Assembly: GCF_000820225.1 (NCBI RefSeq)
Contig: NZ_CDDK01000018.1
Location: forward strand, 186,001-250,000
DNA length: 64,000 nt
Direction: 5' to 3'
From: Aeromonas veronii bv. veronii
GTDB lineage: Bacteria > Pseudomonadota > Gammaproteobacteria > Enterobacterales > Aeromonadaceae
The notes beneath the pieces are model-generated. The model saw only the letters and a list, made by a program, of their open reading frames with translations. It ran no database searches and was not told the DNA's origin. Of this stretch, positions 28,457-39,491 are shown piece after piece; within the stretch, counting starts at the first letter, position 1; the number at the start of each line of letters is the position of its first letter. A program made the translations under genes and the position numbers.

Positions 28457-29737
28457 ATGCGAAAGAAACTATTTAGCAGCCTCTATTTTCAGGTATTGCT
28501 CGCGATTACCCTCGGGGTATTTCTGGGGCATGTCTATCCGGAACTGGGCGCCGATATGAAGCCCCTCGGTGATGGCTTCGTCAAATTGATCAAGATGATC
28601 ATCGCCCCCGTTATTTTCTGTACCGTGGTTACCGGCATTGCCGGGATGGAGAGCATGAAGGCGGTCGGCAAGACCGGCGCCATTGCTTTGCTCTACTTCG
28701 AGGTGGTCAGCACCATCGCCTTGATCATCGGGCTGTGCGTGGTCAACCTGCTGCAACCGGGTGCCGGTATGAACGTCGATCCGGCTGCGCTGGATGCCAG
28801 CGCCATCTCCGCCTATGCGGAGCAGGCCAAGTCCCAGGGCATTATCGCCTTTTTGCTGGATATTATTCCGGGCAGTGTGATCGGTGCCTTTGCCAGCGGT
28901 AATATCTTGCAGGTGTTACTGTTTGCGGTGCTGTTCGGCTTCTCCCTGCATCATATCGGTGAAAAGGGACAGGTTATTTTCGGCGTCATCGACAGTTTCT
29001 CCAAAGTCATATTTGGCATTATCAATATGATAATGAGACTGGCGCCGGTCGGTGCATTCGGGGCAATGGCATTTACCATCGGCAAATATGGAGTAGGTTC
29101 ACTGGTACAGCTGGGCCAGCTTATTGCCTGCTTCTATCTCACCTGCCTCTTCTTTATCTTCATTGTGCTGGGCAGCATCGCTAAAGCCTCAGGTTTTAGC
29201 ATCCTGCGTTTCATCTCCTACATTCGCGAGGAGCTGCTGATCGTGCTGGGGACCTCCTCTTCAGAGTCGGTACTGCCGCGGATGCTGGATAAGATGGAGA
29301 AGCTGGGTTGCCAGAAATCGGTGGTGGGGCTGGTCATTCCGACTGGGTACTCCTTTAACCTGGATGGCACCTCCATCTATCTGACTATGGCGGCGATTTT
29401 TATCGCCCAAGCTACCAATACGCCGCTCGATCTGTTCCAACAGATCACCCTGCTGGTGGTACTGCTGATCTCCTCGAAAGGGGCGGCAGGGGTGACCGGT
29501 AGTGGCTTTATCGTGCTGGCGGCGACTATTTCGGCGGTGGGCCATCTGCCACTGGCTGGTTTGGCGCTGATCCTGGGGATCGACCGTTTTATGTCCGAAG
29601 CGCGGGCGTTGACCAACCTGATCGGTAACGGGGTTGCCACTGTGGTGGTCGCCAAATACTGCAAGCAGCTGGACGAGAAGAAAATGGATGCAGTGCTCGG
29701 CGGCAAGGTCGGGCAACTGGAAGCGGACAGGGCGTAA
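28457..29737 (+). CDS. dctA: C4-dicarboxylate:cation symporter
   Basis: A 426-residue DAACS-family transporter taking up succinate, fumarate and malate under aerobic conditions. It has eight hydrophobic helices plus two re-entrant hairpins. The HP1 serine-rich tip reads [13 protein letters not shown], helix 7 carries the ligand motif [10 protein letters not shown], and HP2 contains [13 protein letters not shown]. The N-terminus ([23 protein letters not shown]) matches DctA closely. It is monocistronic with a long regulatory leader. Confidence 0.95.
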   Translation: MRKKLFSSLYFQVLLAITLGVFLGHVYPELGADMKPLGDGFVKLIKMIIAPVIFCTVVTGIAGMESMKAVGKTGAIALLYFEVVSTIALIIGLCVVNLLQPGAGMNVDPAALDASAISAYAEQAKSQGIIAFLLDIIPGSVIGAFASGNILQVLLFAVLFGFSLHHIGEKGQVIFGVIDSFSKVIFGIINMIMRLAPVGAFGAMAFTIGKYGVGSLVQLGQLIACFYLTCLFFIFIVLGSIAKASGFSILRFISYIREELLIVLGTSSSESVLPRMLDKMEKLGCQKSVVGLVIPTGYSFNLDGTSIYLTMAAIFIAQATNTPLDLFQQITLLVVLLISSKGAAGVTGSGFIVLAATISAVGHLPLAGLALILGIDRFMSEARALTNLIGNGVATVVVAKYCKQLDEKKMDAVLGGKVGQLEADRA

Positions 29738-29744
29738 GCGCTGT

Positions 29745-29782
29745 TTGCCCCCGCACGACCGCGTTGGCTGGTGCGGGGGCAA
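29745..29782. terminator. Hairpin between dctA and grcA (first of two)
   Basis: A 12-bp arm TTGCCCCCGCAC pairs with GTGCGGGGGCAA across a 14-base loop, eight bases past the dctA stop. Confidence 0.6.
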
Positions 29783-29783
29783 T

Positions 29784-29812
29784 AAAAAAAACGGCCGATA
29801 GGCCGTTTTTTT
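29784..29812. terminator. Bidirectional intrinsic terminator between dctA and grcA
   Basis: ACGGCC-GATA-GGCCGT flanked by A8 on the left and T7 on the right; the layout terminates both converging transcripts. Confidence 0.88.
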
Positions 29813-29855
29813 GTGCTGATACCGCAAGTATCAGCTCCTCACTGCAGGGCGCTGA

Positions 29856-30236
29856 TTACAGGCTCTGGGTGAAAGTACGGGTAACCACGTCACGCTGCTG
29901 TTCCGGGGTCAGGGCGTTGAAACGCACTGCGTAGCCAGATACACGGATGGTCAGCTGCGGGTACTTCTCCGGGTTTTCGATAGCATCTTCCAGAGTTTCG
30001 CGACGCAGCACGTTGACGTTCAGGTGCTGGCCACCTTCAACAGCAGGTTCAGCCTGAACCGGCAGTTCGCGGTATTCGAACTGACCCAGGTCAGCCAGTT
30101 GCACTTCTTGATCGGCAGCGAAAGCATCGCCTTTGACGCAGATGCAGCGAGCTTGTTGCTTCTCTTCGTCCAGCAGCCAGAAAGAGTTCAGCAGAGCGGT
30201 GTTGGCGGCCTGGGTGATTTGAATGCCTTTGATCAT
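29856..30236 (-). CDS. grcA: Autonomous glycyl radical cofactor
   Basis: A 126-residue stand-in for the C-terminal radical domain of pyruvate formate-lyase; it rescues oxygen-cleaved PflB after activation by PflA. The radical glycine is Gly101 in RVSGYAVRF, and [18 protein letters not shown] precedes it as in PFL. The start at 30236 has GAGGAG at proper spacing and gives the E. coli length. The promoter carries a consensus FNR site, fitting anaerobic induction. Confidence 0.97.
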   Translation of the reverse strand: MIKGIQITQAANTALLNSFWLLDEEKQQARCICVKGDAFAADQEVQLADLGQFEYRELPVQAEPAVEGGQHLNVNVLRRETLEDAIENPEKYPQLTIRVSGYAVRFNALTPEQQRDVVTRTFTQSL

Positions 30237-30357
30237 GGTATGACTCCTCAATGGGAACGCGAATCCAACTGTAAGGAAATTACCCTGATGTATTTAAGCT
30301 ACCGTCGATGGCGATGACTTAAAGGGCCCTTGCCTTACACCTTTTCTTTGATGGGGT

Positions 30358-30366
30358 CATATATAC
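30358..30366 (-). promoter_or_regulatory. Probable -10 region of the grcA promoter
   Basis: The - strand reads GGTATATATG here. Its centre is about 31-32 bp downstream of the FNR-site centre, the spacing of a class-II (-41.5) FNR-activated promoter. Confidence 0.55.
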
Positions 30367-30371
30367 CATGG

Positions 30372-30385
30372 TGGTAATATTACCA
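30372..30385. promoter_or_regulatory. 14-bp palindrome TGGTAATATTACCA in the grcA promoter
   Basis: A perfect palindrome lying between the FNR site and the -10 box of grcA, a typical place for a repressor operator. I cannot assign the protein; TGGT...ACCA half-sites are common for GntR/FadR-type regulators. Confidence 0.45.
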
Positions 30386-30388
30386 AAA

Positions 30389-30402
30389 TTGATCTGGATC
30401 AA
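30389..30402. promoter_or_regulatory. FNR-binding site of grcA
   Basis: TTGATCTGGATCAA matches the FNR consensus TTGAT-N4-ATCAA at every specified base. It is placed about 41 bp upstream of the expected grcA transcription start. The remaining part of the 366-bp gap (30403-30602) is A/T-rich with no recognisable element. Confidence 0.85.
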
Positions 30403-30602
30403 GAAAATCCGACAAAACGCCATTTCAATGGGATTAAATTCTTGAGTTGAATCAAAAATAGGTCATTTTTCTGATTTTGTAAGATATCCAAATTATGCAT
30501 CTTTTATCTCGTTAATCTAGTAATTTAACTACATCTTTTCGGCTTTTTCTGAGGTTAATTGAGGGGTTGGCTACACTCAGAAAAAAACGAGGAGAGTGCC
30601 GG

Positions 30603-31337
30603 GTGAATAATGGGTGGCGAAAGTGGGCATGGCTCGCCCTGTTCTGTTGCTGGGCAAGCAGTGTTGCGGTACGGGCCGAGACGGTGCGTATTGCTGTGGG
30701 CGAGTGGCCACCTTATATCAGTGAGGCGCAGCCCAATCAGGGCTTTCTCTGTGAGGTGGTGCGCCAGGCCTTTGCCGAGGAGGGGCTAGATGTCAGCTTT
30801 CACTTCTATTCTTGGGCCGAGGCTTACCGACTGACTCTGGAGGGGCGCTATGTGGTCACCATGCCCTGGTTTCGCTCCCGCGAGCAGCTTTTCTATCTCT
30901 CCGCCTCGCTCGGCCATTTCACCACTCGCCTGATGACGCTGACCGGTACGCCCGCGGTCAATCTGGGTGAGCTGAAACACGAGCCGGTCGGGGTGACCCG
31001 TGGCTATTTCTATGGCGATGGTTTTGCCGCCCGCCAAGCCGGGCTCACCCTCGAGTGGTCAGATTCCGATGAGGAGAGTATGGGCAAGCTGCTTGACGGG
31101 CGGATCCACTATCTGGTGATGGATGAGCAGGTGGCACAGACTCTGTTCCAGCAGGCGCTCGTTCGTCATCCCCAATCGCTGTCACTGACCGGTGCGGCCG
31201 ACCCCATCTGGTCGCAACCTGGATACCTGCTGATGCGCAAGGCCGATCCCGAGGCGCGCCCTCTGATGCTGCTGTTCAATACCGGCCTGCGCAAGCTGGA
31301 GCGCTCGGGGTGCCTCGCCAGGCTCTGGAAAGCGTGA
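30603..31337 (+). CDS. Periplasmic solute-binding protein, family 3 type
   Basis: A 244-residue protein with a cleavable signal peptide (WAWLALFCCWASSVAVRAE) and an SBP_bac_3 fold starting TVRIAVGEWPPYIS. This is the family of amino-acid binding proteins and of sensor input domains. No permease or ATPase gene is adjacent, so it may serve a remote ABC system or act in signalling. GTG at 30603 with GGAG upstream is favoured over TTG at 30567, whose extra residues would precede the signal peptide. The ligand is unknown. Confidence 0.8.
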   Translation: MNNGWRKWAWLALFCCWASSVAVRAETVRIAVGEWPPYISEAQPNQGFLCEVVRQAFAEEGLDVSFHFYSWAEAYRLTLEGRYVVTMPWFRSREQLFYLSASLGHFTTRLMTLTGTPAVNLGELKHEPVGVTRGYFYGDGFAARQAGLTLEWSDSDEESMGKLLDGRIHYLVMDEQVAQTLFQQALVRHPQSLSLTGAADPIWSQPGYLLMRKADPEARPLMLLFNTGLRKLERSGCLARLWKA

Positions 31338-31406
31338 GCCACGGTTGCGTCTTGCGGGCTGGCCCCCTATCCTGAGCCCTTCGCCGTATCAAGTGAGGAG
31401 GCCGGG

Positions 31407-32084
31407 GTGCTGACCTGGAGTGATGTGATTGGCTCTGAGAAAGAGCAGGACTATTTCAAGAGTACGCTGGCAACCGTCAGAGCCGAGCGGGAAGCGGGCA
31501 AGGTGATCTACCCGCCAGCCACCGATGTGTTCAATGCCTTCAAGCTGACCGAGCTGGATCAGGTCAAGGTGGTGATCCTGGGCCAGGACCCCTACCACGG
31601 CCCCAATCAGGCGCACGGGCTCTGCTTCTCCGTTCTGCCCGGCGTGCGTACGCCCCCCTCACTGGTCAACATCTATAAAGAGATGCAGCGTGACCTGCCA
31701 GGTTTCGTCACACCCAATCACGGCTTTCTCGAATCCTGGGCCAAACAAGGTGTCTTGCTGCTCAACACAGTGCTGACGGTGCAGGCCGGTCAGGCCCATT
31801 CCCACGCCCATCTGGGATGGGAGACCTTTACCGATCGGGTCATCGAGCAGATCAATGCCAGCTGTCAGGGCGTGGTGTTCCTGCTGTGGGGCGCCCACGC
31901 CCAGAAGAAGGGACGTTTCATCGACCGCCAGCGCCACTATGTGCTGACCGCGCCGCACCCGAGCCCACTCTCTGCCCACCGCGGTTTCATCGGTTGCGGT
32001 CACTTTAGCGAGACCAATCGCTTGCTGGAACAACAGGGCAAGAGTCCGATAGAGTGGAAATCTGTCTGCATCCCACTTGATTGA
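31407..32084 (+). CDS. ung: Uracil-DNA glycosylase
   Basis: A 225-residue family-1 UDG that removes uracil from DNA and starts base-excision repair. The water-activating motif is [18 protein letters not shown] (Asp61), the C-terminal motif is [11 protein letters not shown], and the uracil-recognising Asn lies in [11 protein letters not shown]. It starts with GTG behind a good AGGAGG. It stands free between a binding-protein gene and a hemerythrin gene. Confidence 0.97.
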   Translation: MLTWSDVIGSEKEQDYFKSTLATVRAEREAGKVIYPPATDVFNAFKLTELDQVKVVILGQDPYHGPNQAHGLCFSVLPGVRTPPSLVNIYKEMQRDLPGFVTPNHGFLESWAKQGVLLLNTVLTVQAGQAHSHAHLGWETFTDRVIEQINASCQGVVFLLWGAHAQKKGRFIDRQRHYVLTAPHPSPLSAHRGFIGCGHFSETNRLLEQQGKSPIEWKSVCIPLD

Positions 32085-32154
32085 GTGCAAAGTTCGGGCG
32101 ACAAATGACCGTATACTCAGGGACATAAGATTAATTCAGAGCCAAGGAGTGCCC

Positions 32155-32706
32155 ATGTTATCCAGTCTGCACAAGGACCATCTCAACATCGCCCGACTTT
32201 TGGAGCTGCTCAAGCACAAGCTGGCAGCCATCCGTGCCGAAGAGCCCATCAGCTATTTTCTGGTGCGCGATGTCATCGACTACCTGCGGGAGGTCTCTGA
32301 CAAGTACCACCATCCCAAGGAAGACCTCATCTATGACTACTACCTGAAATATCGGGTGGTGGAGGGTGAGGTCGCCAACCGCCTGCAGGAGGAGCACGTC
32401 AAGCTGCTGGAGGCCGGGGCCGATCTCAAGGAGATGGTGGAGATGATCCTGATGGATGCGGTGATCCCCCTCGATCAGTTCACCACCAAGCTGGAACGCT
32501 TCGTGGAGCTGCAAGAGGCACACATGAACTATGAAGAGGGGGTGATCTTCCCCCATCTGCGTGACTCCCTGACCGAGGATGACTGGCGTCATCTGGAGCA
32601 AAACTGGCAGAATCGCGCCATTGGCGACCCCCTGTTCGGGGCTGAGGTGAGCCAGCACTTCCAGGCACTGGCTAAACGCCTCTCTCTGCCGCTCACGACC
32701 GGCTAA
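32155..32706 (+). CDS. Hemerythrin HHE-domain protein
   Basis: A 183-residue four-helix protein with the expected iron ligands (HKDH at 6-9, HHPKED at 52-57, EEH near 80 and HMNYEEG later). Such non-haem di-iron proteins bind oxygen or NO or help repair iron centres. ATG at 32155 follows AAGGAG directly; a longer reading starts inside ung and is rejected. Cytosolic; possibly transcribed with ung, since the gap is 70 bp. The exact role is unknown. Confidence 0.88.
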   Translation: MLSSLHKDHLNIARLLELLKHKLAAIRAEEPISYFLVRDVIDYLREVSDKYHHPKEDLIYDYYLKYRVVEGEVANRLQEEHVKLLEAGADLKEMVEMILMDAVIPLDQFTTKLERFVELQEAHMNYEEGVIFPHLRDSLTEDDWRHLEQNWQNRAIGDPLFGAEVSQHFQALAKRLSLPLTTG

Positions 32707-32765
32707 GACGAGCCCGTACCCGCAGCGTGGCAGGTATTGTGTGAGTGCAACTTGAGTGAAAACAG

Positions 32766-32789
32766 AAAGGCCTCCATCCGGAGGCCTTT
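32766..32789. terminator. Intrinsic terminator between convergent genes
   Basis: AAAGGCCTCC-ATCC-GGAGGCCTTT, with T/A tails on both sides. It serves the hemerythrin gene and the convergent GH63 gene. Confidence 0.85.
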
Positions 32790-32806
32790 TGCATGGTGGA
32801 GCAAGC

Positions 32807-35305
<2,499 letters not shown>

Positions 35306-35442
35306 TTATGTAGGTTAAAAGGAAGATTTTTTACGCTTATTTTTAGTGAAAAGGTGTTCGGTAGCCATTGTATGGCAAGAGAAAAGGGAGCGTTGGCGCG
35401 AGATCACACTCTGAAGAGGCGGCAATGTGAGCGGGAACACCG

Positions 35443-35460
35443 GGTTACATCAGGTTACAT
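35443..35460. repeat. Direct repeat GGTTACAT, 10-bp spacing
   Basis: Two exact GGTTACAT copies (35443-35450 and 35453-35460), one helical turn apart on the same face, between the AraC-family gene and ygjK. Direct repeats of this kind are typical AraC-family operators; binding is inferred. Confidence 0.4.
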
Positions 35461-35482
35461 AAGATTGGATTTAAGTAATATT

Positions 35483-36283
35483 TTACTTGCCATTGCTCGC
35501 CAATCTGGCAGGGCAGGTGTGCAGGTATTGGTGGGGCGTCAGGCCGAACTCCTGTTTGAAGCGGGCGGCAAAACGGCTGGGGGAGTCATAACCGCAGGCG
35601 AGGGCGACCTCCAGCGGGGTCAGGCCCTGCTGCAACAGGTTGAGGGCGTGGCTCATGCGTACCTGAGCCAGCAACTGGCGAAAGCTGCGACCTTCGGCGG
35701 CCAGCTTGCGCACCATGGAGGCGCGGCTCATGGAGAAGTGGGGGGCCACCGCCTCCAGGGTGTGGTCGATGCCGGGTTCCACCGCCAGGTATCGGGCCAG
35801 CCGCTCTGCGAGGGTCATGGTGCTGGCGGGAAAGAGCAACCCGAGGGCGTTGGCGGCCCGCAGCTCGGCATAGAAGCCGCGAAGCAGTTCGGCCTGGGTC
35901 GCCTCGCTCAGTCCCCGTTCGGCCATGGTGCTGATGAGCTCAAAGCAGAAGGCGAGCCCGGGGGTGACCTTGACGGCGGGTTCCTCCAGATCGGCGTGGG
36001 AAGGGGCTGACTCGGCCAGCCACTCCTGCGGTGGTGGAGTCAGCAGCGTGATGGCGTGGGAGCGAAATTTGCCCTGCTCCGGCTGATTGACGAAGGTGAG
36101 CTGGTGGCCTGCCGGGATCAGCAGCCAGTGCTCCCTGTCAAATGACAGACGCCGCTCGCGCCACCACAGTTGCTTGCTCCCCTGGGTGACCCAGATGAGG
36201 GTCGGGGCGTAGATGAGCACCCGGTGAAGGGGCTGCCGGCGGATCCCGAGATAGTGGCTCTGTTGCAGCAGGGGAGTGCTCAT
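35483..36283 (-). CDS. AraC-family transcriptional regulator
   Basis: A 266-residue protein with an N-terminal cupin-like sensor half (IWVTQGSKQLWWRERRL..., LLIPAGHQLTF). The C-terminal double helix-turn-helix reads SMSRASMVRKLAAEGRSFRQL and then ALACGYDSPSRFAARFKQEFGLTPHQYL. It may control the downstream GH63 gene, the adjacent PEBP gene, or itself. It is co-directional with both, 11 bases after the PEBP gene. Confidence 0.9.
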   Translation of the reverse strand: MSTPLLQQSHYLGIRRQPLHRVLIYAPTLIWVTQGSKQLWWRERRLSFDREHWLLIPAGHQLTFVNQPEQGKFRSHAITLLTPPPQEWLAESAPSHADLEEPAVKVTPGLAFCFELISTMAERGLSEATQAELLRGFYAELRAANALGLLFPASTMTLAERLARYLAVEPGIDHTLEAVAPHFSMSRASMVRKLAAEGRSFRQLLAQVRMSHALNLLQQGLTPLEVALACGYDSPSRFAARFKQEFGLTPHQYLHTCPARLASNGK

Positions 36284-36294
36284 CCGGTTGGCTC

Positions 36295-36831
36295 CTAGGG
36301 GGTGACGAAGGTGGCGGTCAGGGTGGCTTTGCCGAGCGCCATGCTATTGAGCATGTAGCCTACCATAGCCGGCGGGGTATCGGCCTTTACCTCTAGATCA
36401 TGGGGCAGGGCCCAGGCGGTGAACTGATAGCGGTGCATGCCGTGACCTGCGGGCGGGCAGGGGCCGCCGTAACCCTGGCTGCCAAAGTCGGTGCGGATCT
36501 CCAATCCCTGCTTGAGCTTGCCTGAGGCATTGCTGGCCAGTTCGCTCTGGGTTGCAGGCAGGTTAACCACCAGCCAGTGCCACCAACCGCTGCCGGTAGG
36601 GGCATCGGGGTCATAGGCGGTAATGGCAACACTCTTGGTGCCTGCCGGCAGATCCTGCCAGCTAAGTTGGGGCGAGTGGTTGTCGCCGCTGCAGCCAAAG
36701 CCGTTGAAGCTGAACTGTTTGTCCATCAACTGGCCTTCGTGAATATCTGTGCTCTTCAGGGTCATGGCAAAGGCTGGCATGGCCGTCAGGCAGAGCAGTG
36801 GCAACAGGGCACTCTGTTTGAGCAATTTCAT
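36295..36831 (-). CDS. Periplasmic YbhB/YbcL-type PEBP (Raf-kinase-inhibitor-like) protein
   Basis: A 178-residue phosphatidylethanolamine-binding-like protein with a signal peptide ending AMPAFA. Family marks are GDNHSPQLSW, AITAYDPDAPTGSGWWHWLV and the C-terminal GPCPPAGHGMHRYQFTAWAL. The ligand in bacteria is unknown. It precedes the AraC-type gene with an 11-base gap, suggesting one transcript. Confidence 0.9.
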   Translation of the reverse strand: MKLLKQSALLPLLCLTAMPAFAMTLKSTDIHEGQLMDKQFSFNGFGCSGDNHSPQLSWQDLPAGTKSVAITAYDPDAPTGSGWWHWLVVNLPATQSELASNASGKLKQGLEIRTDFGSQGYGGPCPPAGHGMHRYQFTAWALPHDLEVKADTPPAMVGYMLNSMALGKATLTATFVTP

Positions 36832-36974
36832 CGGGTGACTCCTCGTGTGGTAACGGATTCACTTTAACGAGGGCAGGGTAGAATGTTGTTGCAGAACGGC
36901 TCAATGTGAGGTCGATTGGTGAGTTAATTGAGCCTTTTGGTGGTTTTATGGCAAGAAGGTAAACGGCAGCCATA

Positions 36975-37005
36975 AAAAAACCGGCATCAGGGATGCCGGT
37001 TTTTT
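36975..37005. terminator. Strong intrinsic terminator after the PurA paralogue
   Basis: A perfect 14-bp arm, AAAAAACCGGCATC, with a 3-base loop and A/T runs on both sides. Confidence 0.88.
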
Positions 37006-37027
37006 GTTTGACGATGAGAAATGCGGC

Positions 37028-38284
37028 TTAGCGCAGGATCATCTCGTCACGGCCCGGGCCGACGGAAACCATCGGAACCGGTACGCCGAGCAGCTCTTCG
37101 ATACGCAGCACGTACTGCTGGGCAGCGCGCGGCAGCTCTTCGAAAGTGCGGCAACCGGTGATGTCTTCGCTCCAGCTTTCCATCTGCTCGTAAACCGGCT
37201 TCAGGGCAGCGGTTTGCGGCCAAATCGGGTTTTCGGTGTGGGCACCTTCGTAAGCCACGCAGATCTTCAGATCCGGCAGACCGGTCAGGCAGTCCAGCTT
37301 GGTCAGTGCCACTTCGGTGGCGGCTTGCAGCTCGACACCGTTCTTTGTGGCGACGGCATCGAAGTAACCGACATCACGGGGACGGCCAGTGGTGGCGCCG
37401 AACTCGTTGGTGATCTTGCGGAACTCGTCCTGGTTCTCCATGGCGGTCAGCAGGGTGCCGGTACCGACAGAGGAGCTGAATGCCTTGGCCACAGCGATGA
37501 CGCGCTCCGGACGCAGACCCGGCAGACCGCCACCGATACCGGCGTAGGCGCCAGATACGTGGGAGGAGGTCACCCAGGGGTATTCGCCGTAGATCAGGTC
37601 ACGGCCAGCGCCCAGCTGGGCTTCGAACAGCAGGGTCTTGCCTTCGGCCTGCAGCGCTTTGAGCGGCATGCTGACGTTGCACACGGCGTCGATCCAGGGT
37701 GCAGAGACTTCCAGCAGCCAGTCGGCCATCTCCTGGGCAGTCTGGGTGAATTCGAAGGAGGGGTAGATAGCCTTCATCTGCGGCAGTTTCCAGTCCAGCA
37801 TGAACTGGATGCGCTCGACCAGTACGTCCGGCTGTTTCAGCCAGCCGACCAGGATCGCTTTCTTCATGACGCGATCGCCGTAGGCAGGGGCGATGCCCTG
37901 ACGGGTGGAGCCATAGGCGCCATCACCCAGACGTTGCTCTTCTAGGGTATCTTCCAGCGCGTGCAGCGGCAGGCAGAGGGTTGCGCGGTCAGAGATGGCC
38001 AGCTTCGGAGTCACGCCGGAGGCTTTGACTTCGTCGAGCTCGACGGTCAGTTTCTCGGGGCTGATCACCATGCCCGGGCCGAGGACAACCAGGCAATCCG
38101 GGTTGAATACGCCACTCGGAACCTGGTGCAGCTTGAAGGTGCCAAGGTCGTTGACCACGGTGTGGCCAGCGTTGTTGCCGCCCTGGAAGCGAATGCTGGC
38201 GCCAGCTTGACCTGCCAGATAATCCACGATGCGGCCTTTGCCTTCATCACCCCAGTTAGCACCTACGACTACGATAGACGACAT
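37028..38284 (-). CDS. Divergent adenylosuccinate synthetase paralogue
   Basis: A 418-residue PurA-family GTP-dependent ligase. The catalytic Asp (NWGDEGKG, E. coli D13) and His (GGNNAGHT, E. coli H41) are kept, as are the aspartate loop TTGRPR and the guanine motif TKLD. Both family signatures nevertheless deviate. QWGDEGKG reads NWGDEGKG, and GIGPAYEDKVARR reads GIAPAYGDRVMKK, so the IMP-phosphate-binding Arg143 from the neighbouring subunit is Lys and Arg131 is Gln. It is shorter than the usual 430 or so. A divergent LysR regulator suggests inducible expression, unlike housekeeping purA. It is probably a second, specialised enzyme; the substrate is open. Confidence 0.82.
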   Translation of the reverse strand: MSSIVVVGANWGDEGKGRIVDYLAGQAGASIRFQGGNNAGHTVVNDLGTFKLHQVPSGVFNPDCLVVLGPGMVISPEKLTVELDEVKASGVTPKLAISDRATLCLPLHALEDTLEEQRLGDGAYGSTRQGIAPAYGDRVMKKAILVGWLKQPDVLVERIQFMLDWKLPQMKAIYPSFEFTQTAQEMADWLLEVSAPWIDAVCNVSMPLKALQAEGKTLLFEAQLGAGRDLIYGEYPWVTSSHVSGAYAGIGGGLPGLRPERVIAVAKAFSSSVGTGTLLTAMENQDEFRKITNEFGATTGRPRDVGYFDAVATKNGVELQAATEVALTKLDCLTGLPDLKICVAYEGAHTENPIWPQTAALKPVYEQMESWSEDITGCRTFEELPRAAQQYVLRIEELLGVPVPMVSVGPGRDEMILR

Positions 38285-38345
38285 GACTCTTTCTCCTAAG
38301 ACGTTAGGCGTCCATCCTAGGAGCCTGATGCGGATTAGAAAAATT

Positions 38346-38361
38346 AATTATCTTTATAATT
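38346..38361. promoter_or_regulatory. Candidate LysR-type operator between the PurA paralogue and lysR gene
   Basis: AATTAT-CTTT-ATAATT is a 6-bp dyad fitting the T-N11-A LysR-box pattern, placed between the two divergent start codons. A partial second copy (ATAATTAT) lies at about 38378-38385. Confidence 0.4.
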
Positions 38362-38454
38362 CCGATAAGAGAACCATATAATTATGGCCAATTAAACGGC
38401 AAACCGTCCGATTTTGCCTGGCAAGCCCCGCACCTCGCGGGTTGAGGGACTCTT

Positions 38455-39369
38455 ATGCTGGATATTCACTGGCTGCAAACCTTTGTCACCCTGGCCCGAT
38501 TGCAACATTTTGGCCAGACCGCCACCGAGCTGCACATGACCCAGCCCAATGTCAGCCTGCATATCAAGCGGCTGGAGCAGGCGACCCGGGTGCGGCTGAT
38601 CGAGCGCAGCCCGTTTCGCCTGACGCAGGCGGGGGAGCGGCTGCTGCAAAGCGCCGAGCGCACCATTGCCGAGTTGCAGCTCTGCCAGTCCGATCTCAAT
38701 GCCCTCAACCAGCTGAGTCAGGGGACGCTGGCCATCGCCGCCAGCGACATCATCTCCCGCCTGCTGCTGATCCAGCCGTTCCAGCGCTTCAAGCGGGAGT
38801 TCCCCGGCATCGACCTTACCCTGTTCAACACCACTTCGGATCAGGCGGCCGAGCTGGTCAAGGCGGGCAAGGCGGATCTGGGTTTCGTGATGGCGCAAAA
38901 GCGCAGCGAGCCGCTCTTCTATACCGAGCTGCAACAGGTAACCTGGTGCGCGCTGGGCCACGGCCTTGCCCGCTGGCAGGCACGGGCGGTGGCGGGAGAG
39001 AGCGACCCCCTCGACGAGCCGACCCTGATCCTGCTCGGTCACGACACCCGCACCCGGGCGCTGATCGACCCGTCCCTGCCGCTGCTGGCCTTGCCCCCCT
39101 GTCGCATCATGGAGGTGGGCAGCGTGGACGCCCAGCTGGATTGGGCCGAGGCGGGCTTTGGTGTCGCCATCGTGCCGGACTTCTCCCTGCATCCGCGCCT
39201 CAACCTCACCGCGCCGGTCACCAGCCTCGGCGACTTTCCCGGTACCAGTCTGGGTTATGTGGTGCGCCAGAATCAGGTGTTGTCGCGGGCCATCAAGCAG
39301 TTGCTGCACTGGGTGGAGGAGGAGATCCAGAAGCCCAACCCCTATCTGACCCGGGTGATGGAGCCGTAG
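38455..39369 (+). CDS. LysR-family regulator, divergent from the PurA paralogue
   Basis: A 304-residue LTTR. The N-terminal winged helix is LQTFVTLARLQHFGQTATELHMTQPNVSLHIKRLEQATRVRLIERS. The effector domain begins near residue 90 (GTLAIAASDIISRLLLIQPFQRFKREFPGIDLTLF). It is likely the regulator of the divergent PurA-like gene, from the shared 170-bp intergenic region with a dyad; the ligand is unknown. GAGGGA precedes the ATG. Confidence 0.92.
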   Translation: MLDIHWLQTFVTLARLQHFGQTATELHMTQPNVSLHIKRLEQATRVRLIERSPFRLTQAGERLLQSAERTIAELQLCQSDLNALNQLSQGTLAIAASDIISRLLLIQPFQRFKREFPGIDLTLFNTTSDQAAELVKAGKADLGFVMAQKRSEPLFYTELQQVTWCALGHGLARWQARAVAGESDPLDEPTLILLGHDTRTRALIDPSLPLLALPPCRIMEVGSVDAQLDWAEAGFGVAIVPDFSLHPRLNLTAPVTSLGDFPGTSLGYVVRQNQVLSRAIKQLLHWVEEEIQKPNPYLTRVMEP

Positions 39370-39444
39370 CGGGGCGGCAAGGTGAGCAGGCCTATCGGGG
39401 TGACTGCGCCGCCATCAATTGTCACTATTGAACGCGCGTAAACA

Positions 39445-39470
39445 ATCAGGGCAGCCGAGGCTGCCCTGAT
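39445..39470. terminator. Terminator hairpin downstream of lysR and the TAXI gene
   Basis: An 11-bp inverted repeat (ATCAGGGCAGC / GCTGCCCTGAT) with a 4-base loop between the two convergent genes, with a short T-rich tail on the - strand. Confidence 0.7.
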
Positions 39471-39491
39471 GCGTTTGTGGGTGCTGACCAC

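Noticed and set aside
30567..30602. TTG start at 30567 for the solute-binding protein
   Set aside because: It would add 12 residues before the signal peptide and lies directly on its presumed ribosome site; the GTG at 30603 has better spacing.
37028..38284. PurZ (2-aminoadenine synthesis) identity for the PurA paralogue
   Set aside because: The diagnostic Asp-to-Ser change at the catalytic position is absent (WGDEGKG is intact), and catalytic His41 is also kept; only non-catalytic and IMP-contact residues differ.
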